Origin: an uncultured Candidatus Cenarchaeum sp. | GTDB lineage: Archaea; Thermoproteota; Nitrososphaeria; Nitrososphaerales; Nitrosopumilaceae | DNA length: 64,000 nt | Direction: 5' to 3' | NCBI GenBank assembly: GCA_958295735.1 | Contig: OY282369.1 | Coordinates: 2,270,983-2,334,982, forward strand | In this document: piece after piece, positions 17,821-25,983 of the stretch | How positions within the stretch are numbered: the first letter of the stretch is position 1 | Layout: each line of letters opens with the position of its first letter | The notes under the pieces: model-generated | Database searches by the model: none | What the model was told of the DNA's origin: nothing | Seen by the model: only the letters and a program-made list of their open reading frames with translations | Program-made: the position numbers and the translations under genes

Positions 17821-18501
17821 GTGGGCAAGGCGAAGGCGGCGGCCATAGCGCTCGTGGCCGTGATTGCAATAGCGGTGGCGGTAACCTTCGCGGTGGAGCA
17901 GCTGGCCGAGGAGCCGCCGGCCGACAGCCGCGCGTCGGACACGCGCAGCCACGGCTCGGTGTGGACCGGCGGCGGCTCCCCCGTGCTGGGGAGCCCCGAC
18001 GCCCCGGTCACGATAGTCGAGTTCGGGGACTACCAGTGCCACCAGTGCTACAACTGGTTCCACAACACGAGGCCGGCGCTGTACGACGAGTACGTGTGGA
18101 ACGACAGGGCCAACGTGGTGTTCGTGGACATGGCGTTCCTGGGGAGGGACTCCCCGCTGGCGGCCCAGGCCACGTACTGCGCCGAGGACCAGGGGGCGTA
18201 CTGGCAGTACCACGACATGCTGTACAGGTACCAGGAGCCGCAGATAGACAACGGCTGGGCCGGCCGCGACAGGCTGGACGCGTTCGCCCTCCAGCTCGGG
18301 CTGGACGTGCGGCAGTTCTCCTCGTGCATGGACTCGCAAAAGTACAAGCAGCGCGTGGCCGACAACGTCCGGGAGGGCCGCGACCAGGGGGTGACGGGGA
18401 CCCCCACGTTCGTCATCGTCTTCCCAGACGGGCAGGAAGAGCGGCTGGTGGGGGCGCAGCCTTTGGCGGCGTTCCAGAGGGCGATAGACAGGGCGATCTA
18501 G
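17821..18501 (+). CDS. DsbA-like thiol-disulfide oxidoreductase
   Basis: 226 aa. One N-terminal hydrophobic segment (AAAIALVAVIAIAVAVTFAV) acts as signal or anchor, so the catalytic domain lies outside the membrane. The thioredoxin-fold domain starts at SPDAPVTIVEFGDYQCHQCY with active site CHQC, and has a cis-Pro loop in VTGTPTFVIVFPDGQ, typical of DsbA_4/Thioredoxin_4 proteins. It would oxidise or isomerise disulfides in exported proteins. GTG start set by the TATA spacing. A membrane protein gene follows after 1 nt, pointing to an operon; that partner may recycle or assist it (inference). Confidence 0.88.
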   Translation: MGKAKAAAIALVAVIAIAVAVTFAVEQLAEEPPADSRASDTRSHGSVWTGGGSPVLGSPDAPVTIVEFGDYQCHQCYNWFHNTRPALYDEYVWNDRANVVFVDMAFLGRDSPLAAQATYCAEDQGAYWQYHDMLYRYQEPQIDNGWAGRDRLDAFALQLGLDVRQFSSCMDSQKYKQRVADNVREGRDQGVTGTPTFVIVFPDGQEERLVGAQPLAAFQRAIDRAI

Positions 18502-18502
18502 G

Positions 18503-18994
18503 TTGGGCGCCGTGGCGGCGGTCTTTTCCAGGCCCCCGTACGCGGCGCTCTCGGCGGCCGTCTTCGCGGGCATGCTGGTGCCGCTGCTCTGGCTGTCCGG
18601 GTACGTATTCTTCGAGCCGTACCTGGCGGGCCACGCGTACCCGGGGACGGAGGCGGGGCTGGCCATGATAGTAGCGCTGTCCGGGATGGCCGCGCTGGTG
18701 ATCCCCCTGAACGCGTACAGGGTGGCCTCGCTCAGGGCGTCGGGCCGCCGCCTGTCCGGCGGCGTGCTCGGCTCCGCGATGGGATCGGCCGCCGGCGCGT
18801 GCGGGTGCGGGCCTGCCGGCCTCGCGCTGTTCTCGGCGTTCGGCGCCTCCGGCGCGGCCGCCTCGGCGTTCCTCACCAACTACGAGATGCCCATACGCGC
18901 CGCCGCCATTGCCGTGCTGGCCGCCTCCTACTATGTGACGGCCCGCTCCATACGGGCCGAGTGCAGGATCGGCCCCGCGCCGTCCGGCCGGTGA
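18503..18994 (+). CDS. Membrane protein, about four TM segments
   Basis: 163 aa. Hydrophobic segments lie near residues 10-35, 50-70, 95-125 and 130-150, with a Cys pair in AGACGCGPAG and Cys near the C-terminus. TTG 18503 starts 1 nt after the dsbA-like stop; GTG 18512 is an alternative. Cys in a membrane protein beside a DsbA-like enzyme suggests electron transfer or maturation, but it does not match VKOR or DsbD by eye. Family not recognised. Confidence 0.75.
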   Translation: MGAVAAVFSRPPYAALSAAVFAGMLVPLLWLSGYVFFEPYLAGHAYPGTEAGLAMIVALSGMAALVIPLNAYRVASLRASGRRLSGGVLGSAMGSAAGACGCGPAGLALFSAFGASGAAASAFLTNYEMPIRAAAIAVLAASYYVTARSIRAECRIGPAPSGR

Positions 18995-19003
18995 CCTTCC
19001 CGC

Positions 19004-19155
19004 GCCGGATCCCGCCGGCGCCGCCCCATACGGGGGGAGCGGAGGGCGAACCTGCCGGCAAGGGCCGGATCCCGCGGGCGCCGCCCCCTGCGGGGGGAGC
19101 TAGGAACGAACCCGCAGGCAAGGGCCGGATCCCGCCGGCGCCGCCCCGGGGTGGA
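19004..19155. repeat. 60-bp repeat, about 2.5 copies
   Basis: GGATCCCGCCGGCGCCGCCC, a GGGGGGAGC block and GGCAAGGGCC recur with a 60-bp period. The array spans the intergenic gap and runs into the 3' end of the btuF-like gene, changing its last residues (GPCLRVRS). Confidence 0.75.
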
Positions 19156-20026
19156 TTATCCCCGCGAGCACCTCTATTCCCGTCACCGTGGACACGCCGG
19201 CCATGCTGAAGTGCGCGCCCGCGTCCACCGCGTGCACCTCCCCGGCCGCGGCGGCGCGGGCGGCCCGCCACCCCGCGTCGGCCGCCAGCCCGCTGGCGCG
19301 GTACTCGGCGGCGGCGCGCCCGGCATCGAAGCCGCACGGCATCAGCACGGCGATCTCGGGGTCCGCCGCGGCCGCCTCGGCGATGCCGATCCTCCGGGAG
19401 CGCCCCCCCGCCTCCCCGGCGAGGCTCCTTCCCCCCGCTATCCGGATCATCTCGGGCACCCAGTGCCCCGCCGAGTACGGGGGATCCACCCACTCCAGGG
19501 CCAGCACGCCGGGCCTCCGCCTGCCGGCCACCGCCTTTTCCACCCGCGCGATCCTGGCCTCCAGGGAACGGCGGAGGCGCCGGCCGGCCTCCTCCATTCC
19601 GAGCAGCCCCGCCAGCTCCGTCACGCAGTCCAGCACGCCGCCCACGCCGCGGGGATCCATCCTGTATATCTCCGGCGCATCCGCGCCCATGGGCGCGACC
19701 GCCTCCCCCGCCTGCCCGCCGTCTATGGCGCAGGCGCTGCACGCGTCCTGGCACACGACGAGATCGGGGCGGGCCCGGCGGAGCGCCCCCGCGTCCAGCC
19801 TGAACGCCTCCCCCCCCTCCGCGGCCAGGGCGGAGACGGCCCCGTCGATCCGCCGCCCGCCCATCCCCGACGTGTTTATGGCCGGCTCTACTATCCGGGG
19901 CTTGGGGGCCGCGCCTTCCGGCTGCGGGCACGCGCAGGTCACCGCGCAGACCGCCTCCCGCGCCCCGAGCGCGTACAGCATCTCCGTGGCGGAGGGCAGC
20001 AGGGATGCTACCCGGATCCTTCGCAC
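19100..20026 (-). CDS. BtuF-like cobalamin/siderophore-binding protein
   Basis: 308 aa, periplasmic-binding type 2 fold (PF01497-like): IRVASLLPSATEMLYALGAR at the N-terminus, ARPDLVVCQDACSACA in the middle, then LALEWVDPPYSAGHWVPEMI and a C-terminal FSMAGVSTVTGIEVLAGIIH. Such proteins bind B12 or Fe(III) chelates for ABC import. No signal peptide is evident, common for archaeal cobalamin-binding homologues; a cytosolic role is possible. No ABC permease or ATPase nearby. GTG 20026 is divergent from nreA, with a minus-strand TATA (GGTTTATTTCC) about 27 nt upstream. Confidence 0.8.
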   Translation of the reverse strand: MRRIRVASLLPSATEMLYALGAREAVCAVTCACPQPEGAAPKPRIVEPAINTSGMGGRRIDGAVSALAAEGGEAFRLDAGALRRARPDLVVCQDACSACAIDGGQAGEAVAPMGADAPEIYRMDPRGVGGVLDCVTELAGLLGMEEAGRRLRRSLEARIARVEKAVAGRRRPGVLALEWVDPPYSAGHWVPEMIRIAGGRSLAGEAGGRSRRIGIAEAAAADPEIAVLMPCGFDAGRAAAEYRASGLAADAGWRAARAAAAGEVHAVDAGAHFSMAGVSTVTGIEVLAGIIHPGAAPAGSGPCLRVRS

Positions 20027-20046
20027 GCCGGGGCAGCGCGGCGGCC

Positions 20047-20071
20047 GGAAATAAACCGCCCGCCTTTATAG
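20047..20071. promoter_or_regulatory. Divergent promoters for btuF-like gene and nreA
   Basis: GGAAATAAACC (20047-20057, read on minus) serves the btuF-like gene and CTTTATAG (20064-20071) serves nreA, each about 25-30 nt from its start. The two boxes are only about 6 nt apart, so factor binding may be mutually exclusive. Confidence 0.55.
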
Positions 20072-20093
20072 GGGGCGCGGCCCCGCCCGGCGC

Positions 20094-21257
20094 GTGCCGA
20101 CCTCGGTGGAGATGCGCAGGGCCATAGAGGCGGACTGGCGCAGGTACGCGTCCTCGCGCGGGGGCCTGTTCGCCTCGGACCGGCTGAGCGGCTCCAGCCC
20201 GCCGTCCGTCTTCGTCGGCTCCGCCGGCTACCCGCGCCTGGACGCCGGCCCCATGCTGCCCCCCGACCACGGCGACACGTCACTGCTGGACAGCCCGGAG
20301 CGGTGGGCGGGGCGCGGCCTGGAAGAGATAGTCCGGCACAGGCTGAGCCTGGTCAGGGGGGTGCGGCGCGTCGACGCGGGGGACACCTCCTGCCGGTACG
20401 TCCGCAGCCTGCAGGAGCTCGCCATGTCGGGCGGGCCGTCCGACTCCGACGTGAGGTTCGAGGCTGCCGCCGCCCCGGCGGCGGTGGCCGACGGGTACAG
20501 CCCGCCGTTCGGGCCCGTCGGGCGCGTGCGGGACGCGTCGTTCCACGGGCTGCGGCCCCCCGTCCGCCAGGTGGAGCGGGCCTACTACGACACCGACCTG
20601 GGGGCCGCCGAGGCGGTGGTGGGCATGTACGACGCGGGGGTGGAGGTCTCCCGCATACAGCGGTGCTTCTCCGCGGGGATGGTGGGCCGCCGCCGCAGGC
20701 TGGTCCCCACGAAATGGGGCATAACCGCGACCGACGACGCCATATCGTCCGCCCTCATAAGCCGCGTGCTCGACGCGCCCCTCGCGGACTCGCACCGCGT
20801 CCACTCTTACGCCCACATGGGGAACCTCTTCTGTATAGTGCTGTTCCCGCACAGGTGGATCTACGAGATGATCGAGGCGTGGCACGCCCCCGGCGGCGCC
20901 GTCGGGTTCGGCGCGGACAGCGAGGACGCGCGCGGGAGGCGCGGGCGGCCCCCGTCCATAGCTGGGGCGTACCACGCCGCCCGGCTGGCCGCCGCCGAGC
21001 ACCTGGCCGCCGCGGGGGTCCAGGCCGGCGTGCTCGTGCTCCGCGAGGTGCGCCCCGAGTACGCCGTCCCCGTCGGGGTCTGGCAGGTCAGGGAGGGCGT
21101 CCGGGAGGCCCTGCGGGCCGCCCCGGTACGGGCAGACGGGTTCCGGGAGGCGGTGGAGGCGGCGTGCGCGCGCACCAGCGTCTCCGCGAAGGAATGGATG
21201 GCGCACGGCCGCACGCTGCGGCTGGCGCGGCAGCGGGACCTGTCCGAGTTCTTCTAG
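20094..21257 (+). CDS. nreA: NreA, archaeal DNA-repair protein with PIP-box
   Basis: 387 aa, matching the archaeal Nre family (Nre_N and Nre_C). Features: SPPSVFVGSAGYPRLDAGPM, then PDHGDTSLLDSPERW near the N-terminus; RRRRLVPTKWGITATDDAIS in the centre. The last residues QRDLSEFF form a PCNA-interacting (PIP) box, as described for archaeal NreA. The CxxC-type zinc finger found at the N-terminus of some family members is absent. Expected to act with PCNA in repair of alkylation or crosslink damage. GTG start supported by CTTTATAG 23-30 nt upstream. Confidence 0.92.
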   Translation: MPTSVEMRRAIEADWRRYASSRGGLFASDRLSGSSPPSVFVGSAGYPRLDAGPMLPPDHGDTSLLDSPERWAGRGLEEIVRHRLSLVRGVRRVDAGDTSCRYVRSLQELAMSGGPSDSDVRFEAAAAPAAVADGYSPPFGPVGRVRDASFHGLRPPVRQVERAYYDTDLGAAEAVVGMYDAGVEVSRIQRCFSAGMVGRRRRLVPTKWGITATDDAISSALISRVLDAPLADSHRVHSYAHMGNLFCIVLFPHRWIYEMIEAWHAPGGAVGFGADSEDARGRRGRPPSIAGAYHAARLAAAEHLAAAGVQAGVLVLREVRPEYAVPVGVWQVREGVREALRAAPVRADGFREAVEAACARTSVSAKEWMAHGRTLRLARQRDLSEFF

Positions 21258-21453
21258 CGCCGCGGGCCGGGACGGCGCCCGCCGCCGTTCCCCGCGCGAT
21301 TCCGGGCCCCGCCGCGCTCCCGCGCGGCCGCGCCCAAGCCCGCCGGGCGGCGCGCTTCCGGGAACCCGCTGGAAGCGGCCCGCCGGGCGGCTTGCTCCCG
21401 CGCTAACTGGGTCGGGGGGCGCACTTTGAATGAGTGGCGGCAAGCGTGACGGC

Positions 21454-21582
21454 ATGGGAGAAAAAGAGGACAAAGAGGACAAAGAAGACGCAACGAGGGC
21501 CTATCACAGCCAGTCGATGCCCCGGTACCCACCCAACTCGAACGTAAAGACCGGCGTGCCTAGGCCCCCGCCTGACGACTGA
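21454..21582 (+). CDS. Small protein, KTGxPRPxPDD family, copy 1
   Basis: 42 aa from ATG 21454 (50 aa from ATG 21430). The paralogue at 31453-31316 aligns over the whole length: RDGM.EKE, then YHS...P, then N..KTG.PRP.PDD-stop. An A/T box ACTTTGAATG at 21423-21432 is about 25 nt before ATG 21454, favouring the shorter form. Highly charged N-terminus, Pro-rich C-terminus, no Cys. The stop is followed after 2 nt by a conserved structured RNA element. Function unknown; conservation between two distant loci argues it is real. Confidence 0.6.
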   Translation: MGEKEDKEDKEDATRAYHSQSMPRYPPNSNVKTGVPRPPPDD

Positions 21583-21584
21583 TC

Positions 21585-21638
21585 GGGAGCGCCCGCGGCC
21601 TGCCGCGCGGGGATGCGCTGCCGTCCCGCGGCGCTCCC
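21585..21638 (+). ncRNA. Conserved three-way-junction RNA element, copy 1
   Basis: Outer stem GGGAGCGCC (21585-21593) pairs with GGCGCTCCC (21630-21638). Inside are hairpins CGCGGC-CT-GCCGCG (21594-21607) and GGGA (21610-21613) with TCCC (21624-21627). Copy 2 (31313-31260, minus) keeps all three helices and the exact 54-nt length while loops differ. Lies 2 nt after the stop of the small ORF; could be a structured 3' UTR, a processed small RNA or a terminator. Confidence 0.55.
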
Positions 21639-21828
21639 CGCCCGGCGGGAGGAATGCGGGCCCGGTACCCCGCTGGCGAGAAACGCCCCGCGCCGGCGCC
21701 GGGTCGGCGATGCCGCGGCGCGGCCGGCTTTGGGACAAGCCCCGTTCCGCGCCGGCCCGCCAGGCCGCGCTTCCGGTAACCCGCGGGAAGCGGCGTTCCG
21801 GGCGGCCCGCTCCCGCGCGCGGCGAGCG

Positions 21829-21840
21829 ACTGTTATTTAT
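21829..21840 (+). promoter_or_regulatory. TATA box for archaeosortase-like gene
   Basis: ACTGTTATTTAT ends 24 nt before TTG 21865; this spacing is the reason for choosing that start. Confidence 0.6.
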
Positions 21841-21864
21841 CCCCCGGCCCGCGCCGCGGCACCG

Positions 21865-23442
21865 TTGGACAGGACAGTCATCCTCGCCATATGCGTGGCC
21901 TCATCTCCCGTGCTGTTCGCGCTGGCCGCCTACCCCGAGTCGTTCGGCCTGAGCTGGAACCAGGGGAGGGGCGGGTTCCTCTTCGGGCTCGCCTTCGTGG
22001 CCGCCGAGCTCGCGGGCCTGAAGGTGAAGGTGGCGCGGGGCCGCGTGCTGGCCGTTATACCGCTGGCCGCCGCCGCCATCGCCTACACTATAGCGGTGGA
22101 GAACGGCCTGCGCGAGGCCGTGCAGGCGGCCGCGCCCGCGTACGGCGTCCAGCTCGTGCACTCGTGGGTCTGGCTGTGGGACTTTGTGGTGGTGACGGCG
22201 TTCCTCGCCGCCGCCCTGAGCCTCTACTTCGGGACGCGCTGGATACGGCTGGCGCCGGCCGGCCCCGTCTTCCTCGGCGGCAGCGCCATCATACTGTCCC
22301 TGGACGCGTTCTTCCCGTACGACTCGCTGGGGCCGCTGCAGTTCTTCGTGCCGTACCTCGTGGAGCTGAACGTCTGGCTGGTCACCCTGTTCGACCTCGG
22401 CACGGCCACCGCGCGCGACAACCTCATGTTCCTCAAGGGCGACCACGGCCCGTTCGCGCTGCAGGTCTTCTGGCCGTCCGCGGGCGTCCACAGCATCGTG
22501 ATCTACTCGCTGGTGATGATGGCATTCCTCCTCAAGATGAACATACCGCGCGGCAGGAAGGCCGCGTGGTTCGCGATCGGCATACTCGGCACGGTAACGG
22601 TCAACGTGGCGCGGATATTCGCCCTGTCCTGGTACGCGATGAAGGTCACCACGGACGCGGCGAAGTGGGAGGAGTTCCACTCGGTGGCCGGCGAGATCAT
22701 GTTCCTTCCCTGGCTGTTCGCGTTCCTCGCGGTGGTGATGATAGTGGAGGGGAGGCGCCTGGGCCGGGCCGCCCCGCCCGCCGCCGCGATGCCGGCCGGA
22801 CTCGCGGGGGCGGCCGGCCACGGGGGTGCGGCCGGCGCGGGAAGGGCGGTCGACCCGGGGGGAGCGGCGGACGCCGGAAGGGCGGTCGACCCGGGGGGAG
22901 CGGCGGACCCGGTTGCCGAGGGCGCGGCCGATGCCGAGGGCGCGGCCGATGCCGAGGGCGCGGCCGATGCCGAGGGCGCGGCCGATGCCGAGGGCGCGGC
23001 CGATGCCGAGGGCGCGGCCGATGCCGAGGGCGCGGCCGATGCCGAGGGCGCGGCCGATGCCGAGGGCGCGGCCGATGCCGAGGGCGCGGCCGATGCCGAG
23101 GGCGCGGCCGACTCCGGCCCCGGCCCCGGGAAAGCGGCCGACTCCGGCCCCGGCCCCGGGAAAGCGGCCGACTCCGGCCCCGGCCCCGGGAAAGCGGCCG
23201 ACTCCGGCCCCGGCCCCGGGAAAGCGGCCGACTCCGGCGCCGGCCCCGGGAAAGCGGCCGACTCCGGCGCCGGCCCCGGGAAAGCGGCCGACTCCGGCGC
23301 CGGCCCCGGGAAAGCGGCCGACTCCGGCGCCGGCCCCGGGAAAGCGGCCGACTCCGGCGCCGGCCCCGGGAAAGCGGCCGACTCCGGCGCCGGCCCCGGG
23401 AAAGCGGGGGAGGCCGGCTCCGCGGCGGGCGGCCCGCGCTAG
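21865..23442 (+). CDS. Archaeosortase/exosortase-like membrane protease with repeat tail
   Basis: 525 aa from TTG 21865 (a longer upstream frame is low-complexity). The first ~300 residues form a multi-pass membrane domain. The exosortase triad is recognisable: PSAGVH with Ser205 at the position of the catalytic Cys, NVAR with Arg250, and FHSVAG with His272. My recollection is that thaumarchaeal archaeosortases carry such a Ser variant. They cleave a C-terminal sorting signal and transfer surface proteins to a lipid. The last ~175 residues are a low-complexity tail: eleven AEGAAD units then ten ADSGPGPGKA-type units. No PEFG-CTERM-like substrate was seen here. The stop overlaps that of dinB on the other strand by 4 nt. 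Confidence 0.82.
   Translation: MDRTVILAICVASSPVLFALAAYPESFGLSWNQGRGGFLFGLAFVAAELAGLKVKVARGRVLAVIPLAAAAIAYTIAVENGLREAVQAAAPAYGVQLVHSWVWLWDFVVVTAFLAAALSLYFGTRWIRLAPAGPVFLGGSAIILSLDAFFPYDSLGPLQFFVPYLVELNVWLVTLFDLGTATARDNLMFLKGDHGPFALQVFWPSAGVHSIVIYSLVMMAFLLKMNIPRGRKAAWFAIGILGTVTVNVARIFALSWYAMKVTTDAAKWEEFHSVAGEIMFLPWLFAFLAVVMIVEGRRLGRAAPPAAAMPAGLAGAAGHGGAAGAGRAVDPGGAADAGRAVDPGGAADPVAEGAADAEGAADAEGAADAEGAADAEGAADAEGAADAEGAADAEGAADAEGAADAEGAADAEGAADSGPGPGKAADSGPGPGKAADSGPGPGKAADSGPGPGKAADSGAGPGKAADSGAGPGKAADSGAGPGKAADSGAGPGKAADSGAGPGKAADSGAGPGKAGEAGSAAGGPR
22915..23409. repeat. Two tandem arrays in the archaeosortase tail
   Basis: Eleven 18-bp units (GCCGAGGGCGCGGCCGAT) at 22915-23112, then ten 30-bp units (GACTCCGGCCCCGGCCCCGG...) from 23110. 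The first four 30-bp units encode GPGPGKA and the last six GAGPGKA, so the array grew from two founder units. Confidence 0.95.
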
Positions 23443-24518
23443 ACGAACGAGTCCATGCTGCTCTGGCCCCCCACCTCGGAGAGCTCCGAGACCCTCACGC
23501 CGAGCCTGCGCACGGGGATCTTCTGGGACAGCAGCGCCTCGCGCAGCAGCTGCCCGGCACTCCTGCGCAACTCGGCCGGATCCGCCGTGGGCCTGCGTAG
23601 CATGCGCGACTTTGTCCTCTGGGTGAGGTCGGCCTGCACCAGCAGCACCCCGACCGACTTGAAGAGCCGCCCGTCCGCCGCCACGGCGCGGTGGACGCCG
23701 GCGCACAGGCCGTCCAGGCTGCCCGCGAGGAACCCATAGTCCGCCGAGTCCCGCTCGAGCGTGGCTATCCTGCTGTACTGGACGTTCGGCTCCCTCTCCG
23801 CCACGGGATCCGCGTCCAGGCCCATCGCCGCGCTGCGCATGCGGGCGCCGGCCACGCGGCCGAACCTCTGCTGCAGCGCGAACGCGTCCGCCGCGCGCAG
23901 CTCCCCTATCGTCCGGATCCCCATCTCGCCCAGCCTGGCCGCCGTCTTGCCGCCTATCCCGGGGATGTCGCCCGTCCCGAGCGGCTCCAGGAACGCCTCC
24001 ACCTTTTCGGGCGTGACCACCGTGAGCCCGTCGGGCTTCCTGTAGTCCGAGGCGATCTTGGACAGCAGCTTGTTGGGGGTGACGCCGGCCGAGCAGGTGA
24101 TCCCCGCCGCGTCCCGCACGGCGTTCTTCACCTGCTGCGCCAGGTGGGCCGCCGCGCCCCAGCTCCCGCCGGACCGCCGCGTCACGTCCATGTACGCCTC
24201 GTCCTTCCCGACGTACTCGAAGACGTCCGCGAAGCCCTCCATGGCGTCCATCGCCGCCCGGGAGACGCCCGCGTAGTGCGCGAAGTCGACCGGCACGAAC
24301 TCCGCATCGGGGGCCTTGCCTTTCAGCCTGGCCCTGGCCGCCCTGATCGGCATGCCCGACTTCACGCCGAACTCCCTGGCCGCGTAGTTGGCCGTGGCCA
24401 CGGCCCCGCTGTCGCCCCCCCTCCCGGAAAAGACGCAGACCACGGTGGGCCTGGCCCTGAGCTCGGGCCTGCGGATCTCCTCGCACTGGGCGTAAAAGTG
24501 GTCAAAGTCGACGTGCAT
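23439..24518 (-). CDS. dinB: DNA polymerase IV (Y-family, Dpo4-like)
   Basis: About 359 aa from ATG 24518 (an in-frame start at 24560 adds a Gly-rich leader). Y-family motifs: HVDFDHFYAQ with the metal-binding Asp, ATANYAAREFGVKSGMP, YVGKDEAYMDVT with catalytic Asp-Glu, then helix-hairpin-helix TGDIPGIGGKTAARLGEMGI and a little-finger domain. The C-terminus QSSMDSFV resembles a PCNA-binding PIP motif. Performs translesion synthesis. Convergent with the archaeosortase-like gene, the two stops sharing CTAG. No TATA box seen upstream. Confidence 0.93.
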   Translation of the reverse strand: MHVDFDHFYAQCEEIRRPELRARPTVVCVFSGRGGDSGAVATANYAAREFGVKSGMPIRAARARLKGKAPDAEFVPVDFAHYAGVSRAAMDAMEGFADVFEYVGKDEAYMDVTRRSGGSWGAAAHLAQQVKNAVRDAAGITCSAGVTPNKLLSKIASDYRKPDGLTVVTPEKVEAFLEPLGTGDIPGIGGKTAARLGEMGIRTIGELRAADAFALQQRFGRVAGARMRSAAMGLDADPVAEREPNVQYSRIATLERDSADYGFLAGSLDGLCAGVHRAVAADGRLFKSVGVLLVQADLTQRTKSRMLRRPTADPAELRRSAGQLLREALLSQKIPVRRLGVRVSELSEVGGQSSMDSFV

Positions 24519-24687
24519 TACTATGCGGCCCCCGCCCCCCGGCGCGCCCCCCCCGTCCACGCGCCGGACTGTCCGGGGCGGGTATTATCGTTGCCGGTGG
24601 CGGCGGCCCCTCGCACGATCCCGAAACCATTCCGCGTGCCGATCCGCGCCTGGAACGGGGGGTTCGCGGGGGAGGGGCCGGCGGGGT

Positions 24688-25932
24688 GATCCCGAAACCG
24701 TTTCGCATCCTGGCCGGCGGGCTGGCCCGCCGCGCGGCCGGAGCGGAAGTGGAGGCGCGTGGGGGTCCCGAGCGCTCCCCGTGGCGAAAACGTTGCGGTG
24801 ACACGGCGAAGGAGGTACGCAGTGGTGGCGAAGCTGGATCCCGCCAAGGTGAAGTGGATGGCGGGCGGGACGGGGAAGGGGGCCCGGAGCGCCGGGATCG
24901 CGGCCCGGATGGGGGTCCCGCCGCGCCGCGCGCGGCAGATCCGCGCCCGGTACCGCGGGACGGGGGAGGTGCCCGCGCCGGGCGTGCGGGGCAGGACGAG
25001 GAAGGAGATCCAGGACCGCGCCAGGATCCCGGCGGAGGCGTTCCTCCAGCGCGGGACGGGCGCGTCCAGGCCGGGGCGGATCGTGGCGGTCACGGCGAGG
25101 ATCCGCATGCCCCACAACACCATACACCGCGTGCTGAAGGAGAAGTGGATGGCGGCAGGGCACCCGAAGAAGAGCAGGAGGCGCGAGCGGATCGGGTACG
25201 AGAGGACGCACTCCAACTCCCCGTGGCACGCCGACTACGAGCTGCTCCCCGGCGGGAGGTGGTTCATGGCGTGCCAGGACGACGCATCCAGGTTCATCGC
25301 GGGCTACGGCGCGTTCGACGAGGACGCGGGGAAGCGCGCCCTGGAGGTGCTCGAGAAGGCCACGGCCGAGCACGGCAGGCCCGCCACTATGATGGCCGAC
25401 CGCGGGTCCCAGTTCTACGCCAGCGAGTCCGAGGCCAGGAAGCGCGGCAGGGCGGAGTCCGGGAAGAGGCTGGACGAGCTGGGCGTGAGGCACATCCTGG
25501 CGTGGGCGGGGCATCCCCGGACCGACGGCAGGACGGAGGGGTCCCGCGGCGGGATCCGGAGGAAGATCGAGCGGTTCAGCGGGATAGGCGAGTTCGTCCG
25601 GCGGCACGACCGCGACAGGCCCCGCGGCTCCCCGGACCAGAGCGCGCCGTGGACGCCCGCCAGGGCGTTCGCGCGGAAGATGCCCGAAAAGGGGCAAACA
25701 GTCAAAGACGAGCACGCCTGGTAGGAGTATCTTGCTGGCTAGGATGCGAAACGATTTCGGGATCGCACACGACGGCGACAGGCCCCACGACTCCCCGGAC
25801 CAGAGCGCGCCGTGGACGCCCGCCAGGGCGTTCGCGCGGAAGATGCCCGAAAAGGGGCAAACAGTCAAAGACGAGCACGCCTGGTAGGAGTATCTTGCTG
25901 GCTAGGATGCGAAACGATTTCGGGATCGCACA
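24688..25932 (+). mobile_element. IS481-like insertion sequence with duplicated 3' end
   Basis: Left end GATCCCGAAACCGTTTCGCA (24688-24715 in full) is an inverted repeat, 26 of 28 bases, of the right end at 25737-25764. A second right end at 25899-25926 follows because the terminal 162 bp are duplicated in tandem. A related isolated end (GATCCCGAAACCATTCCGCG) lies at about 24610, hinting at an older insertion. Confidence 0.8.
24822..25724 (+). CDS. IS481-like transposase (rve integrase core)
   Basis: 300 aa. The start GTG 24822 is fixed by a strong Shine-Dalgarno GGAGG at 24811-24815, unusual in this leaderless-rich window. Helix-turn-helix region (SAGIAARMGVPPRRARQIRA), then the DDE core: WHADYELLPGGRWFMACQDD, MMADRGSQFYASESEARKRG, and HPRTDGRTEGSRGGIRRKIE with the third acidic residue. 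Appears intact. The last 37 residues are repeated in the downstream tandem copy. Confidence 0.85.
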   Translation: MVAKLDPAKVKWMAGGTGKGARSAGIAARMGVPPRRARQIRARYRGTGEVPAPGVRGRTRKEIQDRARIPAEAFLQRGTGASRPGRIVAVTARIRMPHNTIHRVLKEKWMAAGHPKKSRRRERIGYERTHSNSPWHADYELLPGGRWFMACQDDASRFIAGYGAFDEDAGKRALEVLEKATAEHGRPATMMADRGSQFYASESEARKRGRAESGKRLDELGVRHILAWAGHPRTDGRTEGSRGGIRRKIERFSGIGEFVRRHDRDRPRGSPDQSAPWTPARAFARKMPEKGQTVKDEHAW

Positions 25933-25937
25933 TAGAC
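25776..25937 (+). repeat. 162-bp tandem duplication of the IS481-like 3' end
   Basis: Repeats 25614-25775 nearly perfectly (CGACAGGCCCC to GGGATCGCAC), including the last transposase codons and the right inverted repeat; a few substitutions (GCGGCTCC to ACGACTCC). Confidence 0.85.
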
Positions 25938-25983
25938 TAACCCAAACACCAAAAATTAAATGCGGGCAAGATCTACACCGCGC

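Noticed and set aside
21613-21864. Upstream extension of the archaeosortase-like gene
   Set aside because: Arg/Pro/Ala-rich low-complexity sequence that overlaps the structured RNA element and the TATA box.
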